A stretch of DNA of 17,671 nt, from assembly GCA_036399835.1 (NCBI GenBank), contig DASWMI010000089.1, forward strand, positions 1 to 17,671, written 5' to 3'. Under the pieces are notes generated by a model. That model saw only the letters and a list, made by a program, of their open reading frames with translations. It made no database searches and was not told the origin of the DNA. The position numbers were made by a program, and so were the translations under genes. Positions 6,761 to 14,108 of this stretch are shown here, one piece after another (the first letter of the stretch is position 1; every line of letters starts with the position of its first letter). Origin of the DNA: DASYML01 sp036399835. GTDB taxonomy: Bacteria > Acidobacteriota > Blastocatellia > Pyrinomonadales > Pyrinomonadaceae.

Positions 6761-7117
6761 TTAGCGCCGACGATTGCGTGCGACTTCCACCTGGTCCGAA
6801 CGCATGTAAATATTCTTCGCAAACTTAACCTGCCTGTGCGCATCAAGCTCTATGGTCACGACATCGCCTTCGCGCAAATCCTTGAGCGAGACGACGCGGC
6901 CATCCAGCGTGACCTCCGTATCCTTGTTATCAATGGCGATGACATGCTCGACGCCGGAGCGCGCCATGACGGAGAGATGCGCGTCCGTGACTTCCACCAC
7001 CTTGGCGTTTATCAGGCGCGTGTCCGTGTCTTCATCAAAGGAGTCGGCCATCGCGGGCGCTGCAAAGCTGAGTACCATCAAGGCCGCGATAATTGCTGCG
7101 AAGGAAAATTGTCTCAT
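6761..7117 (-). CDS. Small secreted protein of unknown function, DUF5666-like
   Basis: 118 residues. The N-terminus MRQFSFAAIIAALMVLSFAA with PAMA is a clear signal peptide, cleavage likely after residue 24. The mature part (about 94 residues) has alternating hydrophobic strands (NAKVVEVTDAHLSVMA, EHVIAIDNKDTEVTLDG) and VVSLKDLREGDVVTIELDA (75-93), the layout of small beta-barrel domains of the DUF5666 type; that name is a resemblance from memory. The tail is basic (ARNRRR). GGGAG lies about 10 bases before the ATG. It stands alone between tsaD and dnaJ. Location is probably periplasmic; function unknown. Confidence 0.7.
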   Translation of the reverse strand: MRQFSFAAIIAALMVLSFAAPAMADSFDEDTDTRLINAKVVEVTDAHLSVMARSGVEHVIAIDNKDTEVTLDGRVVSLKDLREGDVVTIELDAHRQVKFAKNIYMRSDQVEVARNRRR

Positions 7118-7468
7118 CCCGATTTACTCCCGTTTTGTCCGAAACCGTAGGAGAGTACGTTTTGTTGAGTTACCCTCTTTTCCAGGAGCAACCAACATGC
7201 CGCGCAGGTGCGGGAAGAGTCGGGGGATGAGCTAACTGGCGTGTTCTATTGAGTTAGACAGTTGTTTCGAGGGCCTGACGGCTCAGCGGGCGTGACCGCC
7301 TAGATGCAGCGGTTTAGTATCATGAGAGGCTCGCTTGTACGATTGCAGAACGCGTGGGAAGCAGGCCGTGCGTAAACCGAAAATCGTGAAGCGTCAATGT
7401 CTCAGGCATCTTTTCAAAGCATTGACGATTCACGATTGACGAATTAACAGTTAGCGATTTTCCTGAGC
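7118..7468. other. 351-bp gap between the small secreted gene and dnaJ
   Basis: No convincing gene on either strand. It holds a weak inverted repeat (CTAACT/AGTTAG near 7233-7256), a GC-rich stretch around 7275-7315 with short self-complementary words (ACCGC/GCGGT), and heptamer inverted repeat D at 7382-7447. The promoter of the secreted protein should lie here, but no good -35/-10 pair was found. Confidence 0.6.
7382..7447. repeat. Heptamer inverted repeat D (ATTGACG/ATTCACG unit) downstream of dnaJ
   Basis: The left arm 7382-7399 pairs with 7420-7437 at 17 of 18 positions over a 20-base loop. The right arm continues with a 7-nt period: ATTGACG 7421-7427, ATTCACG 7428-7434, ATTGACG 7435-7441, then degenerate. 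It lies 22 bases past the dnaJ stop. In the minus-strand transcript the hairpin is followed by TTTT, so it could also act as the dnaJ terminator. Confidence 0.75.
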
Positions 7469-8596
7469 TTATCCGAAGATGTCTCGGACTTTATCCATCA
7501 GGCCCTTGTCTTCCAAATCCTTCGATTCGACTTCGGAGAGTTGCTCGAGCAGGCGTTTCTGCTCGCGCGTGAGCGTGGTCGGCGTGACGACCGTGACCGA
7601 GACGAAGAGGTCGCCGCGCCCTCGCCCTCCGAGGATGGGCATCCCCTGTCCTTTGAGACGAAAGACCGAGCCGGTTTGCGTTCCGGCGGGGATTTTTAGT
7701 TGCTGCTGGTTGTCCAGCGTCTTGACGGAAATCTCGGAGCCGAGCGCAGCCTGCGCGAAGGTAATCGGGACGGACGAATAGAGATTGCTGCCCTGTCGCT
7801 CGAAGTGCTCGTGCTCGCTGACGTGTATGACGACGTAGAGGTCGCCGGGCGGGCCGCCGTTCGTCCCGGCCTCGCCCTCGCCCTGCACTCTCAGCCGCGA
7901 GCTGGTCTCGACTCCCGCGGGTATCTTGACCTCAAGGCTCTTTTCCTGCTCGATGCGGCCAGCGCCATGACATTTCGGACAGGGGGTTTTGACGATGCGC
8001 CCCTGCCCGCGACAGGCGTTGCAGGTCCGCGCCACAGAGAAGAAGCCCTGCTGGTAGCGCACCTGTCCCGCGCCGCCGCAGGTCGTGCAGGTTTCGGGCT
8101 GCGTGCCCGGGGCAGCGCCCGTGCTCTTGCAATCTTCGCAGGCTTCCAGACGCGGGATGCGCAGGTTAGCCGTCAAGCCGCTGGCAGATTCTTCGAGCGA
8201 GATTTCCAGGTCGTAACGCAGGTCCGCGCCGCGTTGCGCAGAGGTCCTGCGCGAAGAAGCGCCGCCGCCGCGACCCGCTCCGAAGACCTCCCCGAAGCCG
8301 AAGAGGTCGCCGAGGATGTCTTCGATTCCACCAAAGCCGGGCGCGCCCCAACCCGCGCTCGCCGCGCTGCTCGACACGCCGGCGTGACCGAAGCGGTCAT
8401 AGCGCCCGCGCTGGTCCGGGTCCGAGAGGACCGCGTAGGCTTCGGCGGCCTCTTTAAAACGCTCCTCCGCTTCGCTGTCGCCGGGGTTCTTGTCCGGGTG
8501 ATAGCGCACGGCGAGGCGGCGATAGGCGCTCTTAATCTCATGTTCGGTCGCCGTCCGGCTGAGGCCCAGAATCTCGTAAAAATCGCGTTTGCTCAT
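7469..8596 (-). CDS. dnaJ: DnaJ, type I Hsp40 co-chaperone
   Basis: 375 residues, the usual length. J domain (1-70) with the HPD motif at 33-35, which stimulates the DnaK ATPase; Gly/Phe-rich linker (about 71-113); zinc-binding domain with four CxxCxGxG repeats (Cys153/156, 170/173, 192/195, 206/209); C-terminal substrate-binding domains to 375. All features of a class A DnaJ are present. The glycine-rich linker also carries an Ala/Ser-rich stretch (SSSAASAG). The gene is last in the hrcA-grpE-dnaK-dnaJ cluster, 153 bases after dnaK, a gap long enough for its own promoter. No Shine-Dalgarno site within 12 bases of the ATG. Confidence 0.96.
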   Translation of the reverse strand: MSKRDFYEILGLSRTATEHEIKSAYRRLAVRYHPDKNPGDSEAEERFKEAAEAYAVLSDPDQRGRYDRFGHAGVSSSAASAGWGAPGFGGIEDILGDLFGFGEVFGAGRGGGASSRRTSAQRGADLRYDLEISLEESASGLTANLRIPRLEACEDCKSTGAAPGTQPETCTTCGGAGQVRYQQGFFSVARTCNACRGQGRIVKTPCPKCHGAGRIEQEKSLEVKIPAGVETSSRLRVQGEGEAGTNGGPPGDLYVVIHVSEHEHFERQGSNLYSSVPITFAQAALGSEISVKTLDNQQQLKIPAGTQTGSVFRLKGQGMPILGGRGRGDLFVSVTVVTPTTLTREQKRLLEQLSEVESKDLEDKGLMDKVRDIFG

Positions 8597-8691
8597 TAAA
8601 TCTTAATTTATACCTTTCAAGTTTAGCGCGCCGAGATAAATCACAAAGCAGGAGTCTAAAATCAAGACAGCCTAATAGTCAAAAGCGCAAA

Positions 8692-8717
8692 GCTCTCTCG
8701 ACCATCAGGCTCTCTCG
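8692..8717. repeat. Short direct repeat GCTCTCTCG in the dnaK-dnaJ gap
   Basis: GCTCTCTCG occurs at 8692-8700 and 8709-8717 (17-base spacing), with a related GTCTCTCTC at 8741-8749 just before the dnaK stop. The rest of the 153-base gap (8597-8749) is A/T-rich near the dnaJ start and shows nothing else. Possibly chance. Confidence 0.35.
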
Positions 8718-8749
8718 TTTGCTGCACAGGCTGGCAGACAGTCTCTCTC

Positions 8750-10588
8750 TTACTTCGCCCCATTGTTGGAAGGCGCGACCTCCGGCTCTGTGTTCATCAT
8801 AGCCTCGGTAATCAGCGCGGCGGCCCGCTCGACCGCTTCGAGCGCGCGACGAATCTCTTCAGGGTTATCGGATTTGGCTGCCATCTCGCCTTCGCTCAAG
8901 GCGTGCTTGGCGATCTGCTGGTTGATTTCCGAGAGCGAGTCGCTGAATTCGACGAATGAACGTTGCGTGTTGCGCACCATGCTTTCAAGCTTATTGCGCA
9001 GGCCGATAACCTCTTTGGTCCGGCGGTCAGCATCCGCGAAAGCCTCAGCCTCTCTCTTCAACTGCTCGATCTCGTCGGACGAAAGACCTGAGGTCGGCGT
9101 GATGTGTACCTGCTGCTCGCGCCCCGTCGCGTTATCCCTGGCCGAGACGGAGACGATGCCGCTCGCGTCCACTTCAAAAGCTACCTCAATCTGCGGCACG
9201 CCGCGCGGGTTGGGCGGAATACCGATAAGCTCGAATCTCGCCAGCGAACGATTGCCAGCCGCCACCTCGCGCTCGCCCTGAAGGACGTGTATCTCGACGG
9301 AAGATTGGTTATCCGTGACGGTCGTAAAGATACGGCTCTCGCGCAGCGGGATGGTCGAATTGCGCTCGATAATCTTGGTGTAGAGACCGCCGCGCGTTTC
9401 CAGCCCGAGACTGAGCGGGAGCACGTCCAAGAGTACGATGTCCTTGACATCGCCCGTCAGCACGCCGCCCTGTATGGAAGCGCCCATCGCGACCACTTCA
9501 TCGGGATTAATCTCGAACGATGGCTCTTTGCCGAAAATCTCTTTGACGGTGCGCGTGACAAGCGGCGAGCGCGTCTGACCGCCGACGAGAATCACCTTGT
9601 CAATCTCGTTCGGCTGAAGCTTGGCATCCCACAGAGCCTTCTGGCATGGCTCGACCGTCTGCTCGACCAGATCGGCAACGAGCGCTTCAAAGCTCTCGCG
9701 CGACAAAACTTTATTGAAGTGCTTCGGGCCGGATTCGTCTGCGGCGATGAAGGGCAGGTTGATGTTCGTCTCGATGACGGAAGAGAGCTCGCACTTGGCG
9801 CGCTCGGCGGCCTCTTTGAGGCGTTGGAGCGCGAGGCGGTCCTGGCGCAGGTCTATCCCGGTCTCTTCGCGAAACTGTTCGGCCATCCAGCCGATAATCC
9901 GGTCATCGAAATCTTCGCCGCCGAGAAAAGTATTGCCGGAGGTGGAGAGCACCTCGAAGACGCCGTCGTTCATTTCGAGAATCGAAATATCAAACGTTCC
10001 GCCGCCCAGATCATAAACAGCTATGCGCTCGGATTCGGACCTGCCGAGACCATAGGCGAGCGCGGCTGCCGTCGGCTCGTTAATGATGCGCTCGACCTTG
10101 AGACCAGCAATCTTGCCAGCGTCTTTCGTCGCCTGCCGCTGCGTGTCGTCAAAATAAGCCGGCACGGTGATGATCGCATCCGTGATCGGCTCGCCGAGAA
10201 AATCTTCGGCGGCGGCCTTCAGGCGTTGGAGGACGATGCCGGAGATTTCCGGCGGGCTGTAGGTGCGTCCCTGGACACGTATGCGCGCATCGCCGTTCTG
10301 CGAATCGACTATCTCGAAGGGCGCGGAATCTCGCATGCGCGTTACTTCGGGCGAGTTGAATTTACGGCCCAGCAGTCTTTTGACGGCGTAGATAGTATTG
10401 GTCGCATTGGTCACGGCCTGCCGCTTGGCAATCTGCCCGACGAGCCGCTCGCCCTTATCCGTAAAACCGACGACAGAAGGAGTCGTGCGCCCGCCCTCTT
10501 TGTTGGGGACGATCTGCACCGTTCCGGCTTCCAGGACGGCCACGCAACAGTTGGTGGTCCCTAAATCTATTCCGATTACTTTGCCCAT
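8750..10588 (-). CDS. dnaK: DnaK, Hsp70 chaperone
   Basis: 612 residues, slightly short for DnaK (about 610-640). The nucleotide-binding domain (1-385) carries IGIDLGTTNCCVAV (5-18), NEPTAAALAYG (170-180), DLGGGTFD (193-200) and VILVGGQTRSP (332-342). The linker IVLLDVLPLSLGLET (384-398) and substrate-binding domain follow, then the helical lid to about 600. DnaK binds exposed hydrophobic segments under ATP control with DnaJ and GrpE. Odd: the protein ends NTEPEVAPSNNGAK and lacks the acidic EEV-type tail of most bacterial DnaKs. The gene lies 88 bases after grpE, with hairpin repeat G in between. No Shine-Dalgarno site is seen. A long open frame on the opposite strand is a codon-bias shadow. 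Confidence 0.96.
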   Translation of the reverse strand: MGKVIGIDLGTTNCCVAVLEAGTVQIVPNKEGGRTTPSVVGFTDKGERLVGQIAKRQAVTNATNTIYAVKRLLGRKFNSPEVTRMRDSAPFEIVDSQNGDARIRVQGRTYSPPEISGIVLQRLKAAAEDFLGEPITDAIITVPAYFDDTQRQATKDAGKIAGLKVERIINEPTAAALAYGLGRSESERIAVYDLGGGTFDISILEMNDGVFEVLSTSGNTFLGGEDFDDRIIGWMAEQFREETGIDLRQDRLALQRLKEAAERAKCELSSVIETNINLPFIAADESGPKHFNKVLSRESFEALVADLVEQTVEPCQKALWDAKLQPNEIDKVILVGGQTRSPLVTRTVKEIFGKEPSFEINPDEVVAMGASIQGGVLTGDVKDIVLLDVLPLSLGLETRGGLYTKIIERNSTIPLRESRIFTTVTDNQSSVEIHVLQGEREVAAGNRSLARFELIGIPPNPRGVPQIEVAFEVDASGIVSVSARDNATGREQQVHITPTSGLSSDEIEQLKREAEAFADADRRTKEVIGLRNKLESMVRNTQRSFVEFSDSLSEINQQIAKHALSEGEMAAKSDNPEEIRRALEAVERAAALITEAMMNTEPEVAPSNNGAK

Positions 10589-10624
10589 AGCTTTTAATTA
10601 TTGACGAGAGGTGAGTGTTCGATA

Positions 10625-10677
10625 GCCAGAGATGAATGAGCAGGATGACGTGGGAAGAATCCTGGCTCATCGCTGAC
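10625..10677. repeat. Imperfect inverted repeat G between grpE and dnaK
   Basis: 10625-10646 is complementary to 10659-10677, with small bulges. The core is TGAGCAGGAT (10637-10646) against ATCCTGGCTCA (10659-10669) with one bulged base and a 12-base loop. The left arm contains GATGAATGAG, reminiscent of the GATGAG units of repeat E. The right arm touches the grpE stop codon. It would form a hairpin in the polycistronic mRNA. Confidence 0.6.
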
Positions 10678-11576
10678 TACTCTTTAGTTGCGACTTTGAC
10701 CATCGCGGGGCGCAAGAGCTTCTCGCCCAGACGATAGCCGCGAACGATTTCCTGCGTCACGGTGTCGGGTTCAAATTCATCCGAGGCTTCGGTGGCGACA
10801 GCCTCGTGGACATGCGGGTCGAAGCGATGGCCGACAGCCTCTACAGGCTCTAAGCCAAGCCCTTCGAGCGCGTCGTTCAACTGTTTGTAGATTAGCTCGA
10901 CGCCGTGCAGAAAACGACGAAACTCTTCCGATTCGTCGGCCTCAAGCGAAGTCTCTGCTTCAAGCGCGCGGCGCAAATTGTCGAGCACGGGCAGGAGCTT
11001 ACCGACAACTTCGCCGACCGTGCGGCTGTACATTTCGCCGCGCTCGCGCTCCAATCGTTTGCGGTAATTATCAAAATCGGCCTGCCGTCGCGCCAGCCTG
11101 TCCAGCAATTCCGTGCGCTCTGCCTCAATCCGCTTTAGCTCTGCGCGGGTCGCGACCAACTCGGCAACAGCCGGGCCATGCGCCTCCGCCACGCGCGGCG
11201 GCGGAGCGTTCCAGCCCATCTCCTCATCATCCGATTGCATCTCGCGCACTGGTCCAGCCCCGGTCTCATCCTGATCTTCACGGCTCTCCGGCAAGTCTGA
11301 GACGGGCGGGCCACCGGCTGTATCCGCATCGTCTGCGTCATCTCGGCGGGCGCGGCTCTCATCCTCGTCGCCGCGATCTATACGGCGCTGGATTTCCGTC
11401 TCGTCTTCATAACTAGACTGGCGGCCCAGTTCGTCCGGCGTCAATCCCGTCTCGTCAACCGGATGGTCCGAAGCTTCCTGCCCATCCTCACGATCTTCAT
11501 CGCGCGGGGCATCCTCATCGTCTATAAAGCTGATAGGAATGCGATTCACTCTTTGTCCTTTATCGTCTGCGATCAT
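10677..11576 (-). CDS. grpE: GrpE, DnaK nucleotide exchange factor, with long acidic N-terminal extension
   Basis: 299 residues against a usual 180-210. The GrpE core starts near 137: a long coiled-coil helix (ELVATRAELKRIEAERTELL, RRQADFDNYRKRLERER), then VGKLLPVLDNLRRAL (191-205) and the C-terminal beta domain GHRFDPHVHEAV (249-260) with GYRLGEKLLRPAMVKV (280-295), which matches the GrpE signature. GrpE releases ADP from DnaK and acts as a dimer. Residues 1-130 are a low-complexity, strongly acidic segment of Asp, Glu, Arg and Gly, probably disordered, beginning with RIPISFIDDED. It is second in the cluster, 73 bases after hrcA. A GAGG directly abuts the ATG and GGGAG lies 14 bases upstream. 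Confidence 0.95.
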   Translation of the reverse strand: MIADDKGQRVNRIPISFIDDEDAPRDEDREDGQEASDHPVDETGLTPDELGRQSSYEDETEIQRRIDRGDEDESRARRDDADDADTAGGPPVSDLPESREDQDETGAGPVREMQSDDEEMGWNAPPPRVAEAHGPAVAELVATRAELKRIEAERTELLDRLARRQADFDNYRKRLERERGEMYSRTVGEVVGKLLPVLDNLRRALEAETSLEADESEEFRRFLHGVELIYKQLNDALEGLGLEPVEAVGHRFDPHVHEAVATEASDEFEPDTVTQEIVRGYRLGEKLLRPAMVKVATKE

Positions 11577-11649
11577 CCTCTTCTCTCAATCTCCCTTTGA
11601 ATCAGGACCAGCGCCCAGGCCAGCGACAGCGCCTGACTCAGAGCTGGTC

Positions 11650-12771
11650 TCAGGCATGACCACCCTCTTCATGCAGCAGGCGCTCCATCAGCCGCGCCAT
11701 GTAATTCACGAGCGTCACCATGCGCGCATACTCTATACGCATAGGGCCGACCACGCTGATCGTCCCCAGCACGTTTCCGGAACCTATACGATAAGGCGCG
11801 GTAATCAGCGCGCAGCCCTGCATGGAAGGCGCTGCGTGCTCGCGCCCGATGACCACCTGTACATCGCCCAGGTCAGACAGTTCGCGCGCCACGCACTCGT
11901 TCAAGATTTTGACGAGCCGCGATTTTTCTTCAAACATGCGGAACAGCTCGCGCATTCTTTGAGCGTCGGCAAAATCCGGTTTGGTCAGCATGTTTGAAGC
12001 GCCGTCAACATAGACCTCGCCAGCCGTCGCCTCTTCGTCCTCTATGCTGCGATTGTAGAGCAGCATGGCATGACGCAGCAGCTTATCGTAAAGCGCCTTC
12101 TCCTCGCGCATCAGTTCCAGAATCTCGGCGCGTATCGCGAGCAGGCTCTTGCCGCTAAACTCCGTGTTCAGATAGCGAGCCGTGCGTTCAAGCTCATCCT
12201 GCGTGAGGCGTTGGTCAATGCGTATGATGCGGTTGTAAATGATGTTGGCCGAAGAGACCAGCACGACGAGGATACGGTTGTCCGCCAGTTGCGAGAACTC
12301 TATGTGCTGCAAGCGATTGTCTGCAAGCGACGGCGAGACGACGATACCGACATTCTCCGTCAGCGCCGAGAGCACGTGCGAAGTCTTCTCCATCAGACGG
12401 TCGGGCGAGCTGGCCGCGTCAAAATGAGAAGTGCCGAGCATCTTGTCTATCGCGGCCAGGTCTGCCTTCGAGAGACGCGCTTCGCCCAGCATGTGGTCAA
12501 CGTAAAAGCGATAGCCTTTGTCTGTCGGCACGCGTCCGGCTGAAGTGTGCGGCTGCTCGACCAGTCCGGCCTCTTCGAGGTCGCCCATGACATGCCGAAT
12601 CGTCGCCGAACTCCACCCCGAGGCGTGCGCAAATCTATCGGAGATGGTTCGCGAGCCGACAGGCTCACCCGTCACCAGATGCTCTTTAATAATGGCGGCC
12701 AGAATGGCCTGACCACGCGCGTCAGGCATAGTATGTGACCATGTTGGAAGAGACTGGTTGCGATTGGTCAT
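11650..12771 (-). CDS. hrcA: HrcA, heat-inducible transcription repressor
   Basis: 373 residues from ATG 12771. Residue 15 is also Met (ATG 12729) and gives the family's more usual N-terminus, MPDARGQAILAAIIKEHL, so the shorter 359-residue form may be the real one; neither start has a Shine-Dalgarno site. HrcA is a dimeric winged-helix repressor of chaperone operons that depends on GroEL for activity in studied species. Seen: VTGEPVGSRTIS (33-44), the recognition region SSATIRHVMGDLEEAGLVEQ (54-73), PHTSAGRVPTDKGYRFYVD (74-92), and the GAF-like/dimerisation part to the end. Position 60 is His where I recall Asn as usual (ATIRN). First gene of the cluster, with a plausible promoter 75-104 bases upstream of ATG 12771 and no CIRCE. 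Confidence 0.94.
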   Translation of the reverse strand: MTNRNQSLPTWSHTMPDARGQAILAAIIKEHLVTGEPVGSRTISDRFAHASGWSSATIRHVMGDLEEAGLVEQPHTSAGRVPTDKGYRFYVDHMLGEARLSKADLAAIDKMLGTSHFDAASSPDRLMEKTSHVLSALTENVGIVVSPSLADNRLQHIEFSQLADNRILVVLVSSANIIYNRIIRIDQRLTQDELERTARYLNTEFSGKSLLAIRAEILELMREEKALYDKLLRHAMLLYNRSIEDEEATAGEVYVDGASNMLTKPDFADAQRMRELFRMFEEKSRLVKILNECVARELSDLGDVQVVIGREHAAPSMQGCALITAPYRIGSGNVLGTISVVGPMRIEYARMVTLVNYMARLMERLLHEEGGHA

Positions 12772-12812
12772 GGGTTTGACGAATACGAAATAGGGCGCGG
12801 GAATGGCAAACA

Positions 12813-12833
12813 GGCGCTGGCGGCGAGAGCGCC
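12813..12833 (-). promoter_or_regulatory. Candidate operator: GGCGCT-N9-AGCGCC inverted repeat upstream of hrcA
   Basis: Perfect 6-bp arms at 12813-12818 and 12828-12833 with a 9-base spacer, the same spacer length as CIRCE but without CIRCE sequence. It falls just downstream of the predicted transcription start of hrcA, where a repressor site is often placed. It could equally be a simple leader hairpin. Confidence 0.3.
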
Positions 12834-12845
12834 ACCACTAAGAAA

Positions 12846-12875
12846 TGAATAGCACTGCAACTTACAGGCTGTCAA
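12846..12875 (-). promoter_or_regulatory. Predicted sigma-70-type promoter of hrcA
   Basis: On the minus strand TTGACA (12875-12870) is a perfect -35 box. After 18 bases comes TATTCA (12851-12846) as a poor -10, helped by an extended TGC just before it. Transcription would start near 12839, about 68 bases before ATG 12771. Confidence 0.5.
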
Positions 12876-13016
12876 GATTTTGTTGCTCTCAAGGAAGGCC
12901 CGCACCAACCCCCTTTCGAGAGAACTTCCCCTTATTGAGTATAACGAATTGCTGAACATCCCCGCAAATATTCTCCCACGCTCTTCAAGGGATTGTTTAT
13001 CATGCTTGCTCAGACC

Positions 13017-13028
13017 GTTTAATTAAAC
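13017..13028. repeat. 12-bp perfect palindrome GTTTAATTAAAC
   Basis: Self-complementary over all 12 bases, AT-rich in a GC-rich setting, within the hrcA/SprT divergent gap. It could be a dimeric regulator's site or chance. Confidence 0.4.
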
Positions 13029-13130
13029 CCGCCTCATAGACTTAGCCGCCAGCGACCGCGCCCGCCAGCACGCCTCTCAAGCTAATCCATTGATAATAAG
13101 AAACTTAAGCCTTGCTTGTTTCTCTCCCCG

Positions 13131-13157
13131 AAAAGCCCTCGCGGGTGCGCGACGGGC
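13131..13157 (-). terminator. GC-rich hairpin with T-run on the minus strand
   Basis: GCCCTCGCG (13135-13143) pairs with CGCGA-c-GGGC (13148-13157, one bulged C) over a GGTG loop. Read on the minus strand the stem is followed by TTTT (complement of 13134-13131), terminator-like. No gene ends there, so it would terminate or attenuate a leftward transcript starting in 13158-13370. Confidence 0.4.
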
Positions 13158-13370
13158 CATTTCGTGCCAAGTCAACAGCTTAGCCGGGCGGCGGAAAGAA
13201 TCATTTGACGCCTTCGGCTGATGCGCCCTAATATCGGCATTGAGAAGAGTTATCCAGCGGCCTCCGGTTCAAAGCTTCCGGCAAGTTTTACCTGAGCACC
13301 ACCTTTCGGGTTTTGAAAAGCGTTTACGCGCCCACGGTTTGGAGAGCAACTTCAGCAAGGCAATCTATTT

Positions 13371-14108
13371 ATGTCTCATTCTCAGCAACAGCATCTGAAG
13401 ACTCTTTTTGTTGACGCTTTTCGCCAGCTCGCGGGCAATCGTTCAAAAATCCCCGAGGTGGAGGTCAGGTTCTACCCTTACGCGGGGCTGCATCACACGA
13501 TTCGGCTGCGTTCGGGCCGCATCTACGTGCGTATTTCAGACATCTTCAAGGATGCGCCACTCAACATTCATCGCGCGCTGGCTTTTATCCTCGTCGCCAA
13601 ACTGCTTTCCAGGCCCGCGCCCGAAGTTCACGACCGCGTTTACAGGGAATACGCCTGCTCGCCGCAAATCCTGCGCGCCTCGGATATTGCGCGGCGCAGG
13701 CGCGGGCGCAAGCTCATCTCCACAGCGCGCGGGCGTGTGTATGACCTCAACCGGATGTTTGACCGCCTCAATCGCAAATACTTCGACGGCCAGTTAGAGA
13801 AGCCGACCCTCACCTGGTCGCAGCGCCGCACGCGCCGCATCCTCGGCCATCATGATGCCGCGCACGAGACGATTGTGGTCAGTAAGACTCTCGATTCAAG
13901 CGAAGTGCCGGAATGGTTCGTCGAGTATATTCTTTATCACGAGATGCTGCACATCAAGCATCCTGCGCGCGTCATCAACGGCAGGCGCTACTATCACACC
14001 AACGCCTTTCGCTCGGAGGAGCAGCGCTTTGCCTATTACCAGCAGGCGCTCGATTGGCTGGACCACATCGCGCGGCTGCGTCATATCACACGCGCACGCG
14101 CGGCCTGA
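13371..14108 (+). CDS. SprT-like zinc metalloprotease domain protein
   Basis: 245 residues. The C-terminal half is a SprT-like zincin: VYDLNRMFDRLNRKYFDGQL (123-142), LTWSQRRTRRILGHHD (147-162), IVVSKTLDSSEVPEWFVEYI (168-187) and the active-site helix YHEMLHIKHP with HEMLH at 190-194. The third zinc ligand is probably His209 (YYHTNAF). The N-terminal half (30-95) looks like a degenerate version of the same fold: RIYVRISDIFKDAP followed by a helix FILVAKLLSRP in the place of the HEMLH helix, without His or Glu. No signal peptide, so cytoplasmic. SprT-like enzymes include DNA-protein crosslink proteases, but the substrate here is unknown. AAGG lies 10 bases before the ATG. It stands alone, divergent from hrcA. 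Confidence 0.78.
   Translation: MSHSQQQHLKTLFVDAFRQLAGNRSKIPEVEVRFYPYAGLHHTIRLRSGRIYVRISDIFKDAPLNIHRALAFILVAKLLSRPAPEVHDRVYREYACSPQILRASDIARRRRGRKLISTARGRVYDLNRMFDRLNRKYFDGQLEKPTLTWSQRRTRRILGHHDAAHETIVVSKTLDSSEVPEWFVEYILYHEMLHIKHPARVINGRRYYHTNAFRSEEQRFAYYQQALDWLDHIARLRHITRARAA

Larger units (their letters stand above)
12876..13370. other. Long gap between the hrcA promoter and the SprT-like gene
   Basis: Nearly 500 bases without a convincing gene. It holds the palindrome GTTTAATTAAAC (13017-13028), a strong GC-rich hairpin (13135-13157), small hairpins such as GCC-TTC-GGC near 13210, and only very short open frames (for example 24 codons from the ATG near 13221) with no ribosome site. No tRNA or known riboswitch was recognised. 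The promoter of the SprT-like gene must lie here but none stands out. Confidence 0.55.

Noticed and set aside
6614..7150. 178-codon plus-strand frame after tsaD
   Set aside because: Runs through the tsaD end, the terminator and the antisense of the signal-peptide gene; composition is not protein-like.
7700..8599. 299-codon open frame on the plus strand opposite dnaJ
   Set aside because: Same kind of shadow; all DnaJ motifs are on the minus strand.
9104..10564. 486-codon open frame on the plus strand opposite dnaK
   Set aside because: Codon-bias shadow. dnaK on the other strand is unmistakable, antisense open frames over Hsp70 genes are a known artefact, and the translation has no recognisable domain.
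12768..12959. 63-codon minus-strand frame upstream of hrcA
   Set aside because: Overlaps the predicted hrcA promoter and leader, has no ribosome site, and its translation has no family resemblance.
13266..13275. GGTTCAAAGC, similar to a tRNA T-loop
   Set aside because: No acceptor stem, anticodon arm or D-arm could be built around it.
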